A stretch of 64,000 bases of DNA from Antedon mediterranea (GCF_964355755.1 NC_092676.1:19514288-19578287); one strand, 5' to 3'; shown: positions 10,490 to 23,166, counted from the first letter of the stretch. The notes: generated by a model not told the origin, from the letters alone. Translations and numbers: made by a program.

Positions 10490-12640
10490 TACCCTACATA
10501 AATTTTTAGAAGTTGTCGTCTCCAATAGTGGCGGTGTGAAAAGTCATTCTGAATGATGTATCGTGGATTACCACCTTGCCTACAATTAGTCAGAACAATA
10601 CCAGATAAATAGATGAAGAATAAGTTCTCTGTCGAAATCTGTTTCAAAGTTTTTGAACCAATCCAAAATCTACCTTGATTTGCCTGTAGATTGTTAAATA
10701 CCTATGTTTCATTAAATTCAAAATGCTCACCATTTCCAAATTTGAACCAAATAAGCCCTCTTCTGGGACATTTTTAAGAGTAGCAATTTATTTAACACTT
10801 TGACTACCCTATCCAGTGGCACCCTTTTAAAGGTTAGGTCCTTAAGGTGTCCCTTTATGGATTTTTATTTGCCAAAATCTATCTACCCTTTTAATATAGA
10901 TTCAGATTCTTAATACCTGTAATAAAGAATTACTTATTTATTAACTTTCAAAAAAAGTTATTGAAAATCTTATTTATAAAATAAAAAAATGTATTAATAA
11001 AATATTTATTTATCAAATAAAAAAACTTGAAATGTTTTCCTTATTACTCCCTTCTATTTTAAGATAAAATCAACATTTTAATATGGCATAGTTTTGATTC
11101 TGACATATTTCCAAATGTAATGACATAATCGTAGGAAGAATATAAATCTGTTGGAAATGGAATACAATTGGGAATGAGCTACTTAATCCCGTACCCAAGT
11201 CATGAAGTTCATTCTAATTTACACTTGACGTGAGGGATAAACTACGACCCTGACCAGTCTATGAACTAACATGCTAGGATTTCATCTCGTAAAATCTATA
11301 GATATTAATGAAAATAGGGATTATCTAAATATTGTGAAATTAATGCTTCATTTTTTTCTTAATCCTTTCTTCCTTGTGATCTTCTCGGTCAGCAGGAGAC
11401 ATAGATATTCCCGATATTCAACAAGCGACTCGTGCAAGTTCATTTTTTAGGTTATTTTACCGAGCTTCTCAGCAGAAATGAGTCATATTGAGCAAGCCAA
11501 ACACTTGAATTTCATACAGAAATTCTGTATACATGTCCATCAATGTTTAAACAAGGTTCTCCATTACATAAGTGATTAATTTTTAGCAGCAAATACGTCT
11601 CGATCGTAGTTTAGATTTCTCTGTTACTCTATCGAATCAGGCAGTGTGAAGTGGGCCGGTGTGAACTTGCCATGCTATAACCAAGTATGAAAAACCAGCC
11701 TGCATGTGAGCCAGCGTCGTCGTAACAAACTTCATCGGTAACTAACATCAACGTGAAGCATTTACTTACTGACTAGCTTAACAGGTCAGAAACCAAAAGG
11801 TCAACCGATGTGAAATATGATTGATGTTGTAATTGTTAAAAGCAAGTGGATTTTGCACAACGTCAACGATGCGTCATTTGCATTGTGTTGTTAATAATGA
11901 TAAATGACCCATGTATTAAATCGTTATTTGTTATAGTTAAATAATATTAGCTAATGATGCGCTTCCAACATCACTAATATATGGATTCAGATTTGTTGTT
12001 TGTTTTTAATTACTTCTGTTTTTTAGGAGATTTTAAGTAGCATCAGCTTCTCCGAAAGTTAATAAAAGAAAATGTTATCATCATAGTCACAAACAGGTGA
12101 AAATGGAAAATAATTACTATTTAAACTACATAATTAAGCCAGAAAAAATGCTATATAGAAAAGGTTTTTATCGGATTTGTGATTATATTTGATGGTACTA
12201 TTAAATATACATTTATTCTTTAAATGAGAATTAGATTATGTCGAATTCGCATCCATGTTTACAGCAATGTTTATGTTATGTAATTTCATTTAATTGCTTT
12301 TTAAAAATATATTTAATACATATTTATACAGGATAAAACCATTTAAAAGCTTATCTACAAAACAATTGATTCGCATAACAAAATACTAAATTAATGAAAA
12401 TTGAATTAATCGACCACCTGAAAAAATAATTTAAACATTTTTTGTTGAAAATTTAAAAGCTTATCTAATTAATTAAAAATAATGAAGAAGTTGTTCGAGC
12501 CAGTATTGTACTCTCGAAAATGTACTAACTTTAATAAATAATAATTTTGTATTATGAAAATTGTTCTAAAACGTTGATAATATTTTATTTTCATGTATTT
12601 CTTTTATCTTGGTTATTTTCACTAATATCTCATTTATATT
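10490..12640. other. Intergenic stretch, nothing recognised
   Basis: Mixed-composition DNA. The part around 11380-11800 is less AT-rich than its surroundings and may be unique sequence, but no exon with credible splice sites was seen. Confidence 0.35.
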
Positions 12641-12659
12641 GTTTTTTTCTTAATTTAGA

Positions 12660-12765
12660 TGTGTTAGAGGCACTGTGGCTTGGTGCTTGCTTACAAATCC
12701 CAATGTCATTGGTTCAAATCTTATTACATTATCCTTCAAACCAAATAGTTTCTTGGCATCTAACG
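12660..12765 (+). mobile_element. tRNA-derived SINE head (fragment)
   Basis: A-box-like TGGCTTGGTGC at 12676-12686 and B-box GGTTCAAATCT at 12711-12721, with 24 bases between, as in tRNA-derived SINEs. The body decays after about 12765. Confidence 0.5.
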
Positions 12766-13283
12766 CTGTTAGTTGTATGATGAACATACAAGTAAAAATA
12801 TTGTGCTGTCATATTTTTATGAAATAATCGCTTTTTTATAAATGTAGTCCAACATATGATTCATGCTAACAGAAACACCAGATTCAGGACGAAGAAAAGT
12901 ACCTGCAGTTGACACGTTTCGTTTCAGACTTATAGAAAAAAAAACAATGTTTCATCTAAAACATGATTAAGTAGACTTTAAAGTAATTTTACATTTATTG
13001 ATGTTTCACGAGTTTTGGCAATTAAATCTAAAATTTAGAATTGAGCGGAATGATTTGAACATTCTTATTACTATCTCCCCGTGTGACCAAGCTTAGAGTA
13101 TTTAAAGCGTATATAATCTCCCAGAACTAGGCCAGCAGGAAAAAAGAGCATTTTGAATTGTTACATTACATCAAAGTTTGTGTTTTATAACTACTTTGAA
13201 ATTCATTGATAATTGAGCTCTACAATTTTATGTGAAACGCTTTTTTTGGACATTTTTTGCACAATTTTTTTATTTCAACAGTG

Positions 13284-13560
13284 ACTTAAAGATGTATTCA
13301 TGTCCCCCATAAGATGAAAAATAAAGATTAATCAAATAAAACTTGCCATTATTTTAGTTTTAATAAAGTTGTTTACTTTTCAAAAAAGATATTGTCTTTG
13401 ACTAATGATAAATTCTACCAAACCCCATTGTAATTCAAATTACAGTTTTATTAGGTTAATTATTTATTTTAATCCAATAATTGTTCAAAATTAATAACTA
13501 TTACTGTATGTGACATTAATATGGCCTATTCAACAACAATCAAATTTTTAATTTATTTTT
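13284..13560. mobile_element. MITE-like repeat, left end preserved
   Basis: Begins TTAAAGATGTATTCATGTCC and shares the block atgtgacattaa...attcaacaaca with the 9.66-9.92 kb copy, in the same orientation. A diverged inverted relative of the left part (aaaaatgaagattaattaaatg on the minus strand) lies at about 17778-17815. No reading frame. Confidence 0.4.
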
Positions 13561-15000
13561 CCGATGGTCTAATTATTCTCATTAATTAATTAATATTTTG
13601 TTATGCGAATCAAATTGTTGATAAATGAAAAAACATTTTTAAAATAATGCTTCATATCTTTATGCATTAAATGTAATTTTATTTGAAATTTATGAAATAT
13701 GAAAAAAATTAAGTAAAATAGGTTGGAAAGTGTCGGTAATAGAATTTTAGTCATACATTTATAAAAAATATTAAATACGACAAAATGGAAAATTATGTAT
13801 TTTTTGACAACATGAGTAGGAAGTGGGACACTTGGAAAATTAAAACTGTATTTACAAAAAAATAAGTGGGCCGCCAGGAAATTCATTTCAGTTAATCAGG
13901 TTTATTTGGGAATATGGGACACGGATAAAATTGGGTCAATATATTTGGATTTCTTTGAAGCGGGTTCCCGATATGACGCTGCATTGGGCAAACACGCAAC
14001 TCATTTTTTTGGCAATGACAAGCGACATCTAGGTTGAATTTTAAATGAAGTTACAGTATTAATACTAATAACAACAATTTTTAAATTAACAAGTATTAAG
14101 AATGGAAGCAAACTATCTTACTAAAACCCTGATTTCAAAGGTGCCTTGGTTTTTTTATATTTTTTTTTAAACCATTTTGGTTAAACCGTTTTTTTTAGTA
14201 TTTTAATATCAGTCAAAATTTATAAATGAAATAAAATAGATAAATAATATATAAATTGTGGACAATGATAATCAAAACACACCCAAGATTTTGCAAAATG
14301 TACTAATGAAAAAATATAAAAGAAAATTACAACAAAGATACTTATCTCTCGAATTTCTATCGTGTGTGAAAGATAGTTAATACAAGAATAAGTGGAACAC
14401 TATAAAATCAAAATCTAGGTATAGAAAATGTGCTAAGTTTTTTCTTATCATTGGAGTGATGATTAATCCTACTGAATAGTATTATGTATGTCTTATTACG
14501 TATCGGTTACGAACAAGAACATTGGGATAATATTTTAGAACTGTTTCGCATAAAACTAGAACAGGGCATAATAACCATTCATGCGTATTAGACACGGTTT
14601 ATGTAAACAAGGCCCGGTGTTAACAGAAACCCAAAACTGAATAATATCGTATGTAAAATCGAGAGATTGTCCGCACGGAGCGAAGTGTCGAGTAGGATAC
14701 GTAGAATTAGGATGGGTTCATATCGGAGTCCTAGTTTTACCTCTGTGTTCAGTGTCCTGATTTTATACAGAACACATTGTGTATTTATTTATTAATCTGG
14801 TATGATGTTGATTCATTTATCTCTTGTGCTGTCTGTCAATAGCGTATTCTTATGTAGTATAGTTAGTATTTATACAAGATATTTGCATGATGCTGTTAAT
14901 ACAAATAAAATATTGTCAGATCTTTATCAAAATACATTAGTATGAATAATGTATTAAAAAAAATAATTCAGTAGAAAATATAATAATTATGAAATATGTA
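13561..15000. other. AT-rich intergenic stretch
   Basis: A 98-codon minus-strand frame (13590-13886) is Phe/Ile/Leu/Lys-rich in the way AT-rich DNA produces by chance and has no supporting splice or Kozak signals. Nothing else recognised. Confidence 0.35.
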
Positions 15001-15024
15001 TTGCTTGCATAAACCTGTATACGC

Positions 15025-15365
15025 TTCTTAGGTATACACCTTTTCAGGTGACATTTTCCTATGAATCAAATGAAGAGAAAAGGTTTTAACACTACGGCCA
15101 AACCCCTCCTTTCAGACACACCCCTATCAAGGTGACACTTTCCTGTGTAATGAACGAGAGGATATAGGTAAGGTGTCCCCTGTAAACATTCAACAAATGA
15201 GAGATGATATAATGTTTAACACTACAGCCAACCCATCCCAGGGGAGTCTAATATGGGGAAAATTGTTGGGTCTCAAAGGTGTCCCCTTATTTGGGGTCTT
15301 CTGTAGTAAACACCATTCAACAAATGAAGGACAATATTATATATTCAGGGGACATCCTATTATTA
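15025..15365 (+). repeat. Diverged tandem repeat with CAGGTGACA.TTTCCT and GGTGTCCCC motifs
   Basis: Three or four degenerate units of about 100-120 bp share a caggtgacattttcctatgaa / aaggtgacactttcctgtgtaa / aaggtgtcccctgtaaaca start. This is followed by aatgaaagag... and tttaacactacagccaaccc. The last unit ends near aggggacatcc. The GTGTCCCC motif recurs at 16130 and in the 16.48-kb array, suggesting related sequence. Confidence 0.45.
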
Positions 15366-15376
15366 GAGATTTTGTA

Positions 15377-15522
15377 TTAATCTCCGTCCACACCATCAAA
15401 ATAGTGTGATGTGCCAAAATATGGTAGTGATATGTCCAAATGTGGTAGTGGTGTGACATCATCATGTGGACACATCACATTTTTTTTGTCACATAAAGTT
15501 TGATAGTGTAGACAGGGCTTTA
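15377..15522. mobile_element. TTAA MITE, copy 1 (family with CTCTGTCTACACTATCAAA ends)
   Basis: The left end TCTCCGTCCACACCATCAAA is preceded by TTAA. The right end tttgatagtgtagacagggc is followed by TTTA. The interior carries the family phrases gtgatgtgccaaaatatggtag and gacatcatcatgtggacaca, in inverse orientation relative to the 22.3-kb copy. Confidence 0.75.
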
Positions 15523-16156
15523 GTATGTCTGAAACTGAACAAGATTAACCAGTTTACATTTCTACAAGATGTTTTCACCTAACCATATGTTTTCATCGCC
15601 CACCCTGAGATTTTCATACTGATTTTTATCGTTTGTATTTTGACCTAGATAATTTATTTGAAGTCACCGCAATAAATGCTCGATTCTCTTTATTAATTGA
15701 AAACAAAAGAGTGACTTTAACTTGCCAATTTGAAAACCGTAAAACCAGATCGTTTTAAAGTGAATAAGAAGTAGTTTTTAAAATGATGAAAAGACAGTGG
15801 TAACATAACCGTAATAAATCACTGTGCTTTCAATTACGATCCTAAGTGATTCCTGATTTTTATGTTCCCTCTCAAGCTCTTATAACTATTATTCAGCAAG
15901 TCATTAATGTTGCATGCGCAAGCAAATAGAATGATTATTAATTTAGCAATATATCATGTTTACATTTAATGCTCTCATCAATTTGATATGTTTATGGAAT
16001 TGTATAAAGACCGTATTATTGTTTTGTTAATTTTTGGTACCCTGGGAAGTTCACGGCATTCAATTGATATAACTATGATTTTACCATATTATGGGGACAC
16101 TCGAGATCCAACAAAGTGTCCCATTAATTTAGGGTGTCTCCTGAATAGTTGGTCAT

Positions 16157-16373
16157 AGTGTGGAGTTGTGGCTTGGTGGTTATGATGCTTGGCTACCACT
16201 CCAAGGGTCCTGGGTTCAAGTCTCGTCACATGTATGGATTTTTCTAAGGACAAAATTCCACTCCCAAAGACTTTTAATAAGACTTTGTTGTCTTGTGAAC
16301 CTCTTAGGGTCCCTAATGATCAGCAATTGCTGGATGGATCACCCTCATTAAATATGGTTAAAAAAAAAAAAAA
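16157..16373 (+). mobile_element. tRNA-derived SINE with poly(A) tail
   Basis: A-box-like TGGCTTGGTGG at 16169-16179 and B-box GGGTTCAAGTCT at 16212-16223, followed by a tRNA-unrelated body (aggacaaaattccactcccaa...) and a terminal A-run at 16360-16373. The body motif acaa-ttccactcccaa recurs after a B-box at 48946-48990, so at least two copies of this family are present. Small plus-strand open frames here are incidental. Confidence 0.75.
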
Positions 16374-16479
16374 TATTAAAGTATTAAAACCAATATCCCC
16401 CCTCATTCATTTCATTGTTCCCCAATAAGGGTTTGTTGTAATCCTTAAAAATGTATATTTCCCCTTGTTGTTGCACAGG

Positions 16480-16669
16480 AAAGTATCTCCTAAATAGGGG
16501 GTCCCCTGGATAGCAGTGTCACTAAGAAAGTATCTCCTAAATAGGGGTGTCCCCTGGATAGCAGTGTCACTAAGAAAGTATCTCCTAAATAGGGGGGTCC
16601 CCTGGATAGCAGTGTCACTAAGAAAGTATCTCCTAAATAGGGGTGTCCCCTGGATAGCAGTGTCACTAA
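16480..16669 (+). repeat. 48-bp tandem repeat, 4 copies
   Basis: Units AAGTATCTCCTAAATAGGGG followed by (g/t)gtcccctggatagcagtgtcactaag begin at 16481, 16528, 16576 and 16624 (spacing 47, 48, 48). Because 48 is a multiple of three, one frame reads as a repeated peptide, which is an artefact. The first unit is one base shorter in the G-run. Confidence 0.9.
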
Positions 16670-16699
16670 TTCGGGTTCTATTGTATTCCTATATTTAGT

Positions 16700-18420
16700 T
16701 TATAATATCATCATCATCATTAATGAGACTTTAGTATAGTTTCATTAATCTTTACTAACCTAGGAAAATTACATCTGAAAGTGTATAGGCTGACATACTT
16801 TTGCCTGTACTATGCTTTCTATATAGCCATACAGTATATTTAAATTGTATAGTCTTAAAGGACAACTTGACCAAGAACCAAATTTTAACAACGTATTACG
16901 GATGTAAATATGATTTCAGAACAATCGCAATATTTACAATATCGCCGCATGCTCACCTTACAGCCGCTGTCGTAAATTTCTGTGACATCACAAGTGCATG
17001 GAAAAAATCTATCTCATGAGTTTTCACTGTTGTTAACATACAAGAAATAGGTACCGTCACTTCAATTGCTAATTTGATCTGTATTAGGCTTAAATTTACC
17101 AAAATGTTTGAAGAAACACTTCATTATCCAGATAGGCAAAATAAACAATAAATAAGTTCAACATCCATATTTTTTACGATTTATTTAAAAAGTGTGTTTA
17201 CTAGAAATGTTCGCGATTTGCCAGACTTGTCTATTGACCCGAAAGAGTAGGAACCGGCCCTTATCTAAATACCATAGCTAAATAGGGTCTTTACATAAGC
17301 ACCATTTATGAAATGATATTTATGACACAGCAATACGATTTCTGAAAGTTATAGCCCTGTCATACAGCCATGAGTCTAAACATTTTGGTTTATTGTTATA
17401 AGCAAAAATTTAACTTTATTATATATCTTTCAGTTTTGCATTTTATCACCTGTATGTTTGCGTGAGAAATTTTACTGTTAAACTTTATACAAGAAGAGAT
17501 AAATATTAATGAGGTATTTGGTGTATATCAGCTTTTCACCAATAAAGAATAATATATATATACAAAATGAATAGGTTTTATTGGACATTACTAACTGATT
17601 TCTTAAATAACATTGAGGATTTATGTTAAAATGATTCTACTGCATTTTACTGCATACATATGATTTTGGTTTCAATGTAGAAGTTTATGAGGCAAGAAAA
17701 ATTGTTTTAAAAATAAAACTTGCTATATAATTACATGAACATTAGTTTACTGCAGTAGAATAACATAATTGTTATCCACTCATCTCATTTAATTAATCTT
17801 CATTTTTCATGTTTTGCATCTTTGAATGCATTGTCTTCTTTCAAGATAATACAAAGTAAAGCTCTGATTCCAATTATCTCTAAATAGATTAAAGAAAGCT
17901 TATAATAGATTTTTTTTAAATGATATCTAGTAGAATTAATGTTTGAACACCAACATTTTTCAGGTCAGATCAATTTTTCTATTGGAAAAAAAAAATATTG
18001 AAAGTTATTTATCTATGATGAATTACAATATGATGATTCAATAGTGCATCTTTTTTATGACACATCTTGTGTACTTAGCCCCCTCTATGTTATCAAATAT
18101 TTTACCATATAAATTTATTGAAAAAAGATAGGAAACATGCAACTTTCAAATAGAAGTTGGTATAATGTCAGTTTCTACAAACATTTTATTGGAAAAAAGG
18201 CATGTATGTATTTTCGGATGCTTCCATTTCTTATAATTTCTGTAACGCTTCAGACAGGCAGGTGCGGACGTTTTTAAGGTCAATTTACTCAGCGGTAACG
18301 GTAATAAAAATATAGAATCTATGTTATTTCTTATGACCATTTACACACAATACGGAAATAGATACAGATTCTATGTGGGACAATTACACAGTTTTCCACT
18401 TAACATTACAGCTTGTAAGA
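16700..18420. other. AT-rich intergenic stretch
   Basis: Nothing gene-like. Contains a (ATC)n-type trinucleotide run at about 16709 and the inverted MITE-like fragment at 17778-17815. Confidence 0.35.
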
Positions 18421-18449
18421 AGTGTTTCTCTGTGGTGCATCAATTATAA

Positions 18450-18680
18450 CTCTCTAAACATTTGTGTCGTTAACTGCAATGTAACTCTGATGTACATATA
18501 ATATAACTCTATAATCAGATACCTCCAATGTAACTCCGATAGGTTTGAGAATGTAGCATTAAACAAGCGCTGTCCACTAGGGGTATATCAGTTGTTAACC
18601 GGGGTATTTTTTTACTTTGGAACACAGAACAAGCCAAACCGCCATCTAACTCTGATAGACCACCATTTAACTCCGATAAA
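18450..18680 (+). repeat. Cluster of TAACTC(C/T)GATA motifs
   Basis: The motif (A/T)TAACTCYGATA occurs at about 18484, 18531, 18646 and 18668, with a partial copy at 18448. This looks like an internally repetitive element remnant. No inverted ends were found. Confidence 0.4.
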
Positions 18681-19819
18681 GAGTGATAACAGCTTCAACC
18701 AGCCAGTAAAATATGCTACAGTAAGATAAACAGTGTGTACATTTAGTATTAGGTGGTTGTATAGGCTTTAAGAAAAAGAAATATTATTAATGGTTCTAAA
18801 TCCCTGTTTATATTGCAATCAATATCTGATAGTTGAATTATTTGCAATTTGAACCAAAAAAAATGTTTTACTGCCATTGTTTAAAAAAGTATATTGATAA
18901 CTTTAAGGCTATAAAGAAAAGGTACGGCATTAGAAAAGGTAACTTAATGATCATACAGCTATAAATAATTATTACGAGAAACGAATCCGTTACTACTAGC
19001 ATCATTTATAACTGTGTTACGTGTGAATTGCTGCTTGTTTGCGTATAAACACTAACGAGCTATCGTAATATTGTACCTGATCTTAACACCTATGTACCTC
19101 AATTGAATAAAGCACAAACTAGGTCCTACTTGTGTTGCTTAATTAGATACCTAGAAATGTATCATACTCACTAACTCTCTCAATCAGGTTGTCTTCAGTT
19201 TGAATATAAGTTGTTGGCAGTACTCATGGAATTAGGATGGGTTCAACTTCTCAAGTCCTACTTTCTTCGCAACATTTAATACGGGCACCCTAGTTAAATT
19301 AACCTCTTTCTGTCGTTTCACGTGACATGTTTTGCAATCAAGGTATTAATGTTGGATTAGTTTGTATATTAATTACCTATTTGATTAAATAATGTTTAAT
19401 TAAATAATGTTTAATTAAATTATGTTTCATGTGCATAATTTTGTTAAAGATATTTACTTTTTTAAATATAATTTATTAATTATGTTATTATAATTTTATT
19501 TATTATTTTGTGGGAGCACTATTACAATGCTTCCTTGCATTTGCATATTTTCGTTTTTTGTCATTATTAATATCTAGATAAATGGTTCATATTGTTTATG
19601 AGTTAAATGTGGAAAATAATTTGATACATTCAAAGATAGACTGTTCTATTGAATGAGGCAGTGGCGAGCTCAACGGTTTCTGCCTCTATCTTGAATAATT
19701 GTCAAAGGCTAGGTTTGGACTTTGACTTGGTGGAAAGTAGACCAGTTAGAGGCTACTACGGTACTACTACTTGTTTTCGAATATGCAGGTACTAGCCTTG
19801 CATGGCACAAAATTGTCTC

Positions 19820-20215
19820 ACTCCAATTAAAGACTCTCCTAACTAATGTACTCAGGCCCGGATTATCGCCTATCTTTTACCATTAGCTACTCCCTCCAAT
19901 TAAAGGCTCTGTTTGGGTGGACTGAACTGAATATTTTCTGTCAAATTTTCCCTTCCAATTAAAGACCTCTTTGAAATAAACTTTTAAAATTAATGCATTT
20001 TTTTTGGTTAGTTAACAGCTATTGAAAATTTAAAGAAAACTCAGACAAATACTATACTTCACTTCTTAAATGTACACAAATGGACAGACAGGACAGGAAA
20101 ACAAACATTTACCCTCATCATTCAGAGAACAAGATAACCATCCTGAAGACTACTAAAGACCACTAAAACCTGGGTCCCAAAAGCGGTCGTTAATTGGAAC
20201 GAGACCAATAAAAGC
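19820..20215. repeat. Repeated TCCAATTAAAGACTC motif, possible transposon remnant
   Basis: The plus-strand motif (c/t)tccaattaaag(a/g)c(t)ct occurs near 19822, 19895 and 19953. An inverted version (gtcgttaattggaacgagacc) lies at 20185-20205. The arrangement resembles an element with short inverted ends and internal copies of the end motif. Confidence 0.35.
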
Positions 20216-20320
20216 TGAACTGATACAATATCAGCCAATCAAATGGCAAGGATACATTTATCTCCCTTTGTATGTCGTAGTGAAATTTAGCGCCTTCAAA
20301 TGGTTTATTATGATTTATAC

Positions 20321-20342
20321 CGAACTCGATTGCGGCCGCCAT
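20321..20342 (-). CDS. Possible first coding exon / YY1-type promoter core
   Basis: On the minus strand, GGCAAAATGGCGGCCGCAAT contains the classic AANATGGCGGC motif of the YY1 site that often overlaps the start codon of housekeeping genes. The ATG is at 20342-20340. The frame reads MAAAIEF and then meets a possible donor (TTCG|GTATAA at 20320-20319); without splicing it runs on to a TAA at 20190. A TGACGTGA CRE-like site lies about 42 bases upstream of the ATG. The isolated CpG-rich motif in AT-rich DNA is the main support. No downstream exon was identified, so this may be a regulatory motif only. Confidence 0.25.
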
Positions 20343-20399
20343 TTTGCCTCTATTGCATACATAGAAAATCATTCATCCTTCACGTCATTCCCATTTATT

Positions 20400-21080
20400 T
20401 AGCGAGTAAATTATAAATTTGCCAAATAAAAATCAATGCATAATTTTAAATCTGTGGGTAACCTGATATCTTAATTCATTATACGGTTTTAATGAATTTC
20501 ACCCCTTAACCCTCACTATTTAAACCGCATTAATCGCAGCGTTTTAATAGATACTGAAGGTAATTTGCGAAAGACATTTTTAAACATTTATGGTAATGCA
20601 CTAAACTAGCTTGTCACTTGTGGCTATAAAATGACTAACTCTCGTATCATTTTAGCGAGATTTTAGTGGACACTTATCCATCACTTTAGAAGACATTTAT
20701 ACAAGGACAAATTTACACTGTATCCTAGGTTTTATAGTACTCTTGAGATGCAGTAGGGTATACCTGATTATTATGTCATTATTATTTCATCACTGGTAAG
20801 AAATTTCAAGTTAATGCTTGGAAAATATCATTCACGGCTATAAAGGTTTATTCTTAGTATGTGCAAGAAAAAATAACGGTTTAACAACAATTTGAAGATT
20901 TTTCCAATTCTATATATAGTATAATAAAAGTGTTTCAAACAGTAACATTTATCAACAAATTGCATTTATCAAAGTCTTGGCCATTAGCACCATCCAGGCT
21001 AAGGGCTGTGGGTTTTTTTTTTAGAGGGCACCCGGCATATGACATCATTGATAGCAATGTTTGTTCCATATCAGCTACTG
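20400..21080. other. AT-rich intergenic stretch
   Basis: No feature recognised. Confidence 0.35.
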
Positions 21081-21086
21081 TATAGC

Positions 21087-22034
21087 GTCTCCTAACACTA
21101 TACATTGCCTCCTAACACTATACATTGCCTCCTAACACTATACATTGCCTCCTAACACTATACATTGCCTCCTAACACTATACATTGCCTCCTAACACTA
21201 TACATTGCCTCCTAACACTATACATTGCCTCCTAACACTATACATTGCCTCCTAACACTATACATTGCCTCCTAACACTATACATTGCCTCCTAACACTA
21301 TACATTGCCTCCTAACACTATACATTGCCTCCTAACACTATACATTGCCTCCTAACACTATACATTGCCTCCTAACACTATACATTGCCTCCTCCTAACA
21401 CTATACATTGCCTCCTAACACTATACATTGCCTCCTCCTAACACTATACATTGCCTCCTAACACTATACATTGCCTCCTAACACTATACATTGCCTTCTA
21501 ACACTATACATTGCCTCCTAACACTATACATTGCCTCCTAACACTATACATTGCCTCCTAACACTATACATTGCCTCCTAACACTATACATTGCCTCCTA
21601 ACACTATACATTGCCTCCTAACACTATACATTGCCTCCTAACACTATACATTGCCTCCTAACACTATACATTGCCTCCTAACACTATACATTGCCTCCTA
21701 ACACTATATATTGCCTCCTAACACTATACATTGCCTCCTAACACTATACATTGCCTCCTAACACTATACATTGCCTCCTAACACTATACATTGCCTCCTA
21801 ACACTATACATTGCCTCCTAACACTATACATTGCCTCCTAACACTATACATTGCCTCCTAACACTATACATTGCCTCCTAACACTATACATTGCCTCCTA
21901 ACACTATACATTGCCTCCTAACACTATACATTGCCTCCTAACACTATATATTGCCTCCTAACACTATACATTGCCTCCTAACACTATACATTGCCTCCTA
22001 ACACTATACATTGCCTCCTAACACTATACATTGC
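21087..22034 (+). repeat. 20-bp minisatellite, about 47 copies
   Basis: Unit CCTCCTAACACTATACATTG repeated head to tail over about 948 bp. Variants are rare: two units have an extra CCT (about 21391 and 21434, making 23-bp units), one has CCTTCT (about 21496), and two have TATATATTG (about 21707 and 21947). The two TATATATTG variants sit about 240 bp (12 units) apart, suggesting copying of a multi-unit block. Confidence 0.98.
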
Positions 22035-22327
22035 CCCTTTTTCAAAAGCATTGTGTCAACGTTTTCTGCAAGCCAGCTGTTCGTCTGAATGGTGAGAGAG
22101 TTTATTTAGAGGGCTAGGTGTAAGTTAATATTTAGGTGTCTTGGTATATTGCCATTTAACAGTCACATTACTACTGTTTGTTGTTACTAACTTTTAACCA
22201 TAGAAGAATTGGCTTGAGAGGGCAGTAATACATAAAGGGTTTTTTTTTCAGTGTGGCATAAAAGAACCTTATTTACAATGTTCATTTTTTTTCAGTAAAT
22301 GTTGTATATTAGTCATTTTTACATCAC

Positions 22328-22492
22328 TTAAGCTCTGTCTACACTATCAAAATTTATGTAACAAAAAAATGTGATGTACCCATATAGACATGATGATGTC
22401 ATATCACTACCATGTTTGGGCATATAACTACCATATTTGGGCACATCACACTTTCTTTGTCAAACTAGTTTGATAGTGTAGACAAAGCTTAA
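22328..22492. mobile_element. TTAA MITE, copy 2 (most complete)
   Basis: A 157-bp element with terminal inverted repeats GCTCTGTCTACACTATCAAA and, on the right arm (inverted), GCTTTGTCTACACTATCAAA. It is flanked on both sides by an intact TTAA. TTAA duplications are typical of piggyBac and Kolobok elements; the tip sequence does not decide between them. No coding capacity. Confidence 0.9.
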
Positions 22493-23040
22493 TTATACTA
22501 ACCTTTATAACAATTTATTTTTCATACATATAATTCTTTTTATGTTTATCAACCTATGCCAATTCATCTTTCTTGGTATAATTATATATATATATATAAG
22601 TCTTTGCTTTGTAATTATACAAATAGCCTTTTATTCTATGTACAGTACGTAATGTTAATAATCCTCTGACCTTTATGTGATAGTGGGTAGGGCGTACTAT
22701 ACTAGTTTTTCATGGAAATGTTGTTTATTAAAATACATTAAAAAAATCAAGGACAAAGTTATTAAAGTATGCTGACTAATCACAATATAAAAACAATATA
22801 TTTTGTTTATTGTTTTAGTCAGTTCTCTGAAAATGCAATAGACCCACAGCAACTGTACATTAAAAAAAACCATGTTTATACATTTTTTATATTATTGTTA
22901 AATTATTGCCTATCAAAGTATTGCGATTTAGCATGTTTTCCGTTTAAATGCATATAATGCAAACATTTATTTTACCTCTGATGGGAAACAGTTTTTTAAT
23001 TCTGAAAGTAAACCTATCGGGAGTTAAAGTAGGCAGCGCC
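22493..23040. other. AT-rich stretch
   Basis: Contains a (TA)n run at about 22583-22598. No gene recognised. Confidence 0.35.
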
Positions 23041-23067
23041 TACTAAGATCAGCACACCATGTAAAGG

Positions 23068-23076
23068 TATAAATAG
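23068..23076 (+). promoter_or_regulatory. TATA box TATAAATAG
   Basis: A consensus TATAAATAG lies 48 bases before the ATG at 23116, so a transcription start about 30 bases downstream (near 23098) would leave a very short 5' leader. It precedes a candidate first coding exon, which raises its credibility. Confidence 0.35.
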
Positions 23077-23115
23077 CGTACCAAGTTTAAACGTGCACTG
23101 TATGTACACAGGATC

Positions 23116-23148
23116 ATGGACAGCTTTAAATCCCATCTGGAGGACGAG
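23116..23148 (+). CDS. Candidate first coding exon (MDSFKSHLEDE)
   Basis: ATG in a good context (ggatcATGG) opens a frame MDSFKSHLEDE that ends at GAG|GTAATG, a plausible donor (23149), in phase 0. The 33 coding bases are GC-balanced and use C/G third positions (GAC, AGC, TCC, CTG, GAG), unlike the surrounding DNA. A TATA box lies 48 bases upstream. A (TG)15 microsatellite follows 21 bases into the presumed intron. Two later 43-base candidate exons (24555-24597 and 30785-30827) would join in phase. No protein family is recognised from this short peptide. Confidence 0.35.
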
Positions 23149-23166
23149 GTAATGAGAGTAAAGATT

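Noticed and set aside
13590-13886. 98-codon minus-strand frame
   Set aside because: Composition (Phe, Ile, Leu, Lys, Asn, Tyr) is what AT-rich DNA gives by chance; no splice or promoter signals.
16169-16230. Genuine tRNA gene (also 55174-55230, 48291-48351, 12676-12721)
   Set aside because: A- and B-boxes are present, but no closed acceptor stem or proper anticodon arm can be formed and each is followed by a SINE body.
16516-16698. 60-codon frame with a repeated 16-residue peptide
   Set aside because: A direct result of the 48-bp tandem repeat having a length divisible by three; no promoter or splice signals.
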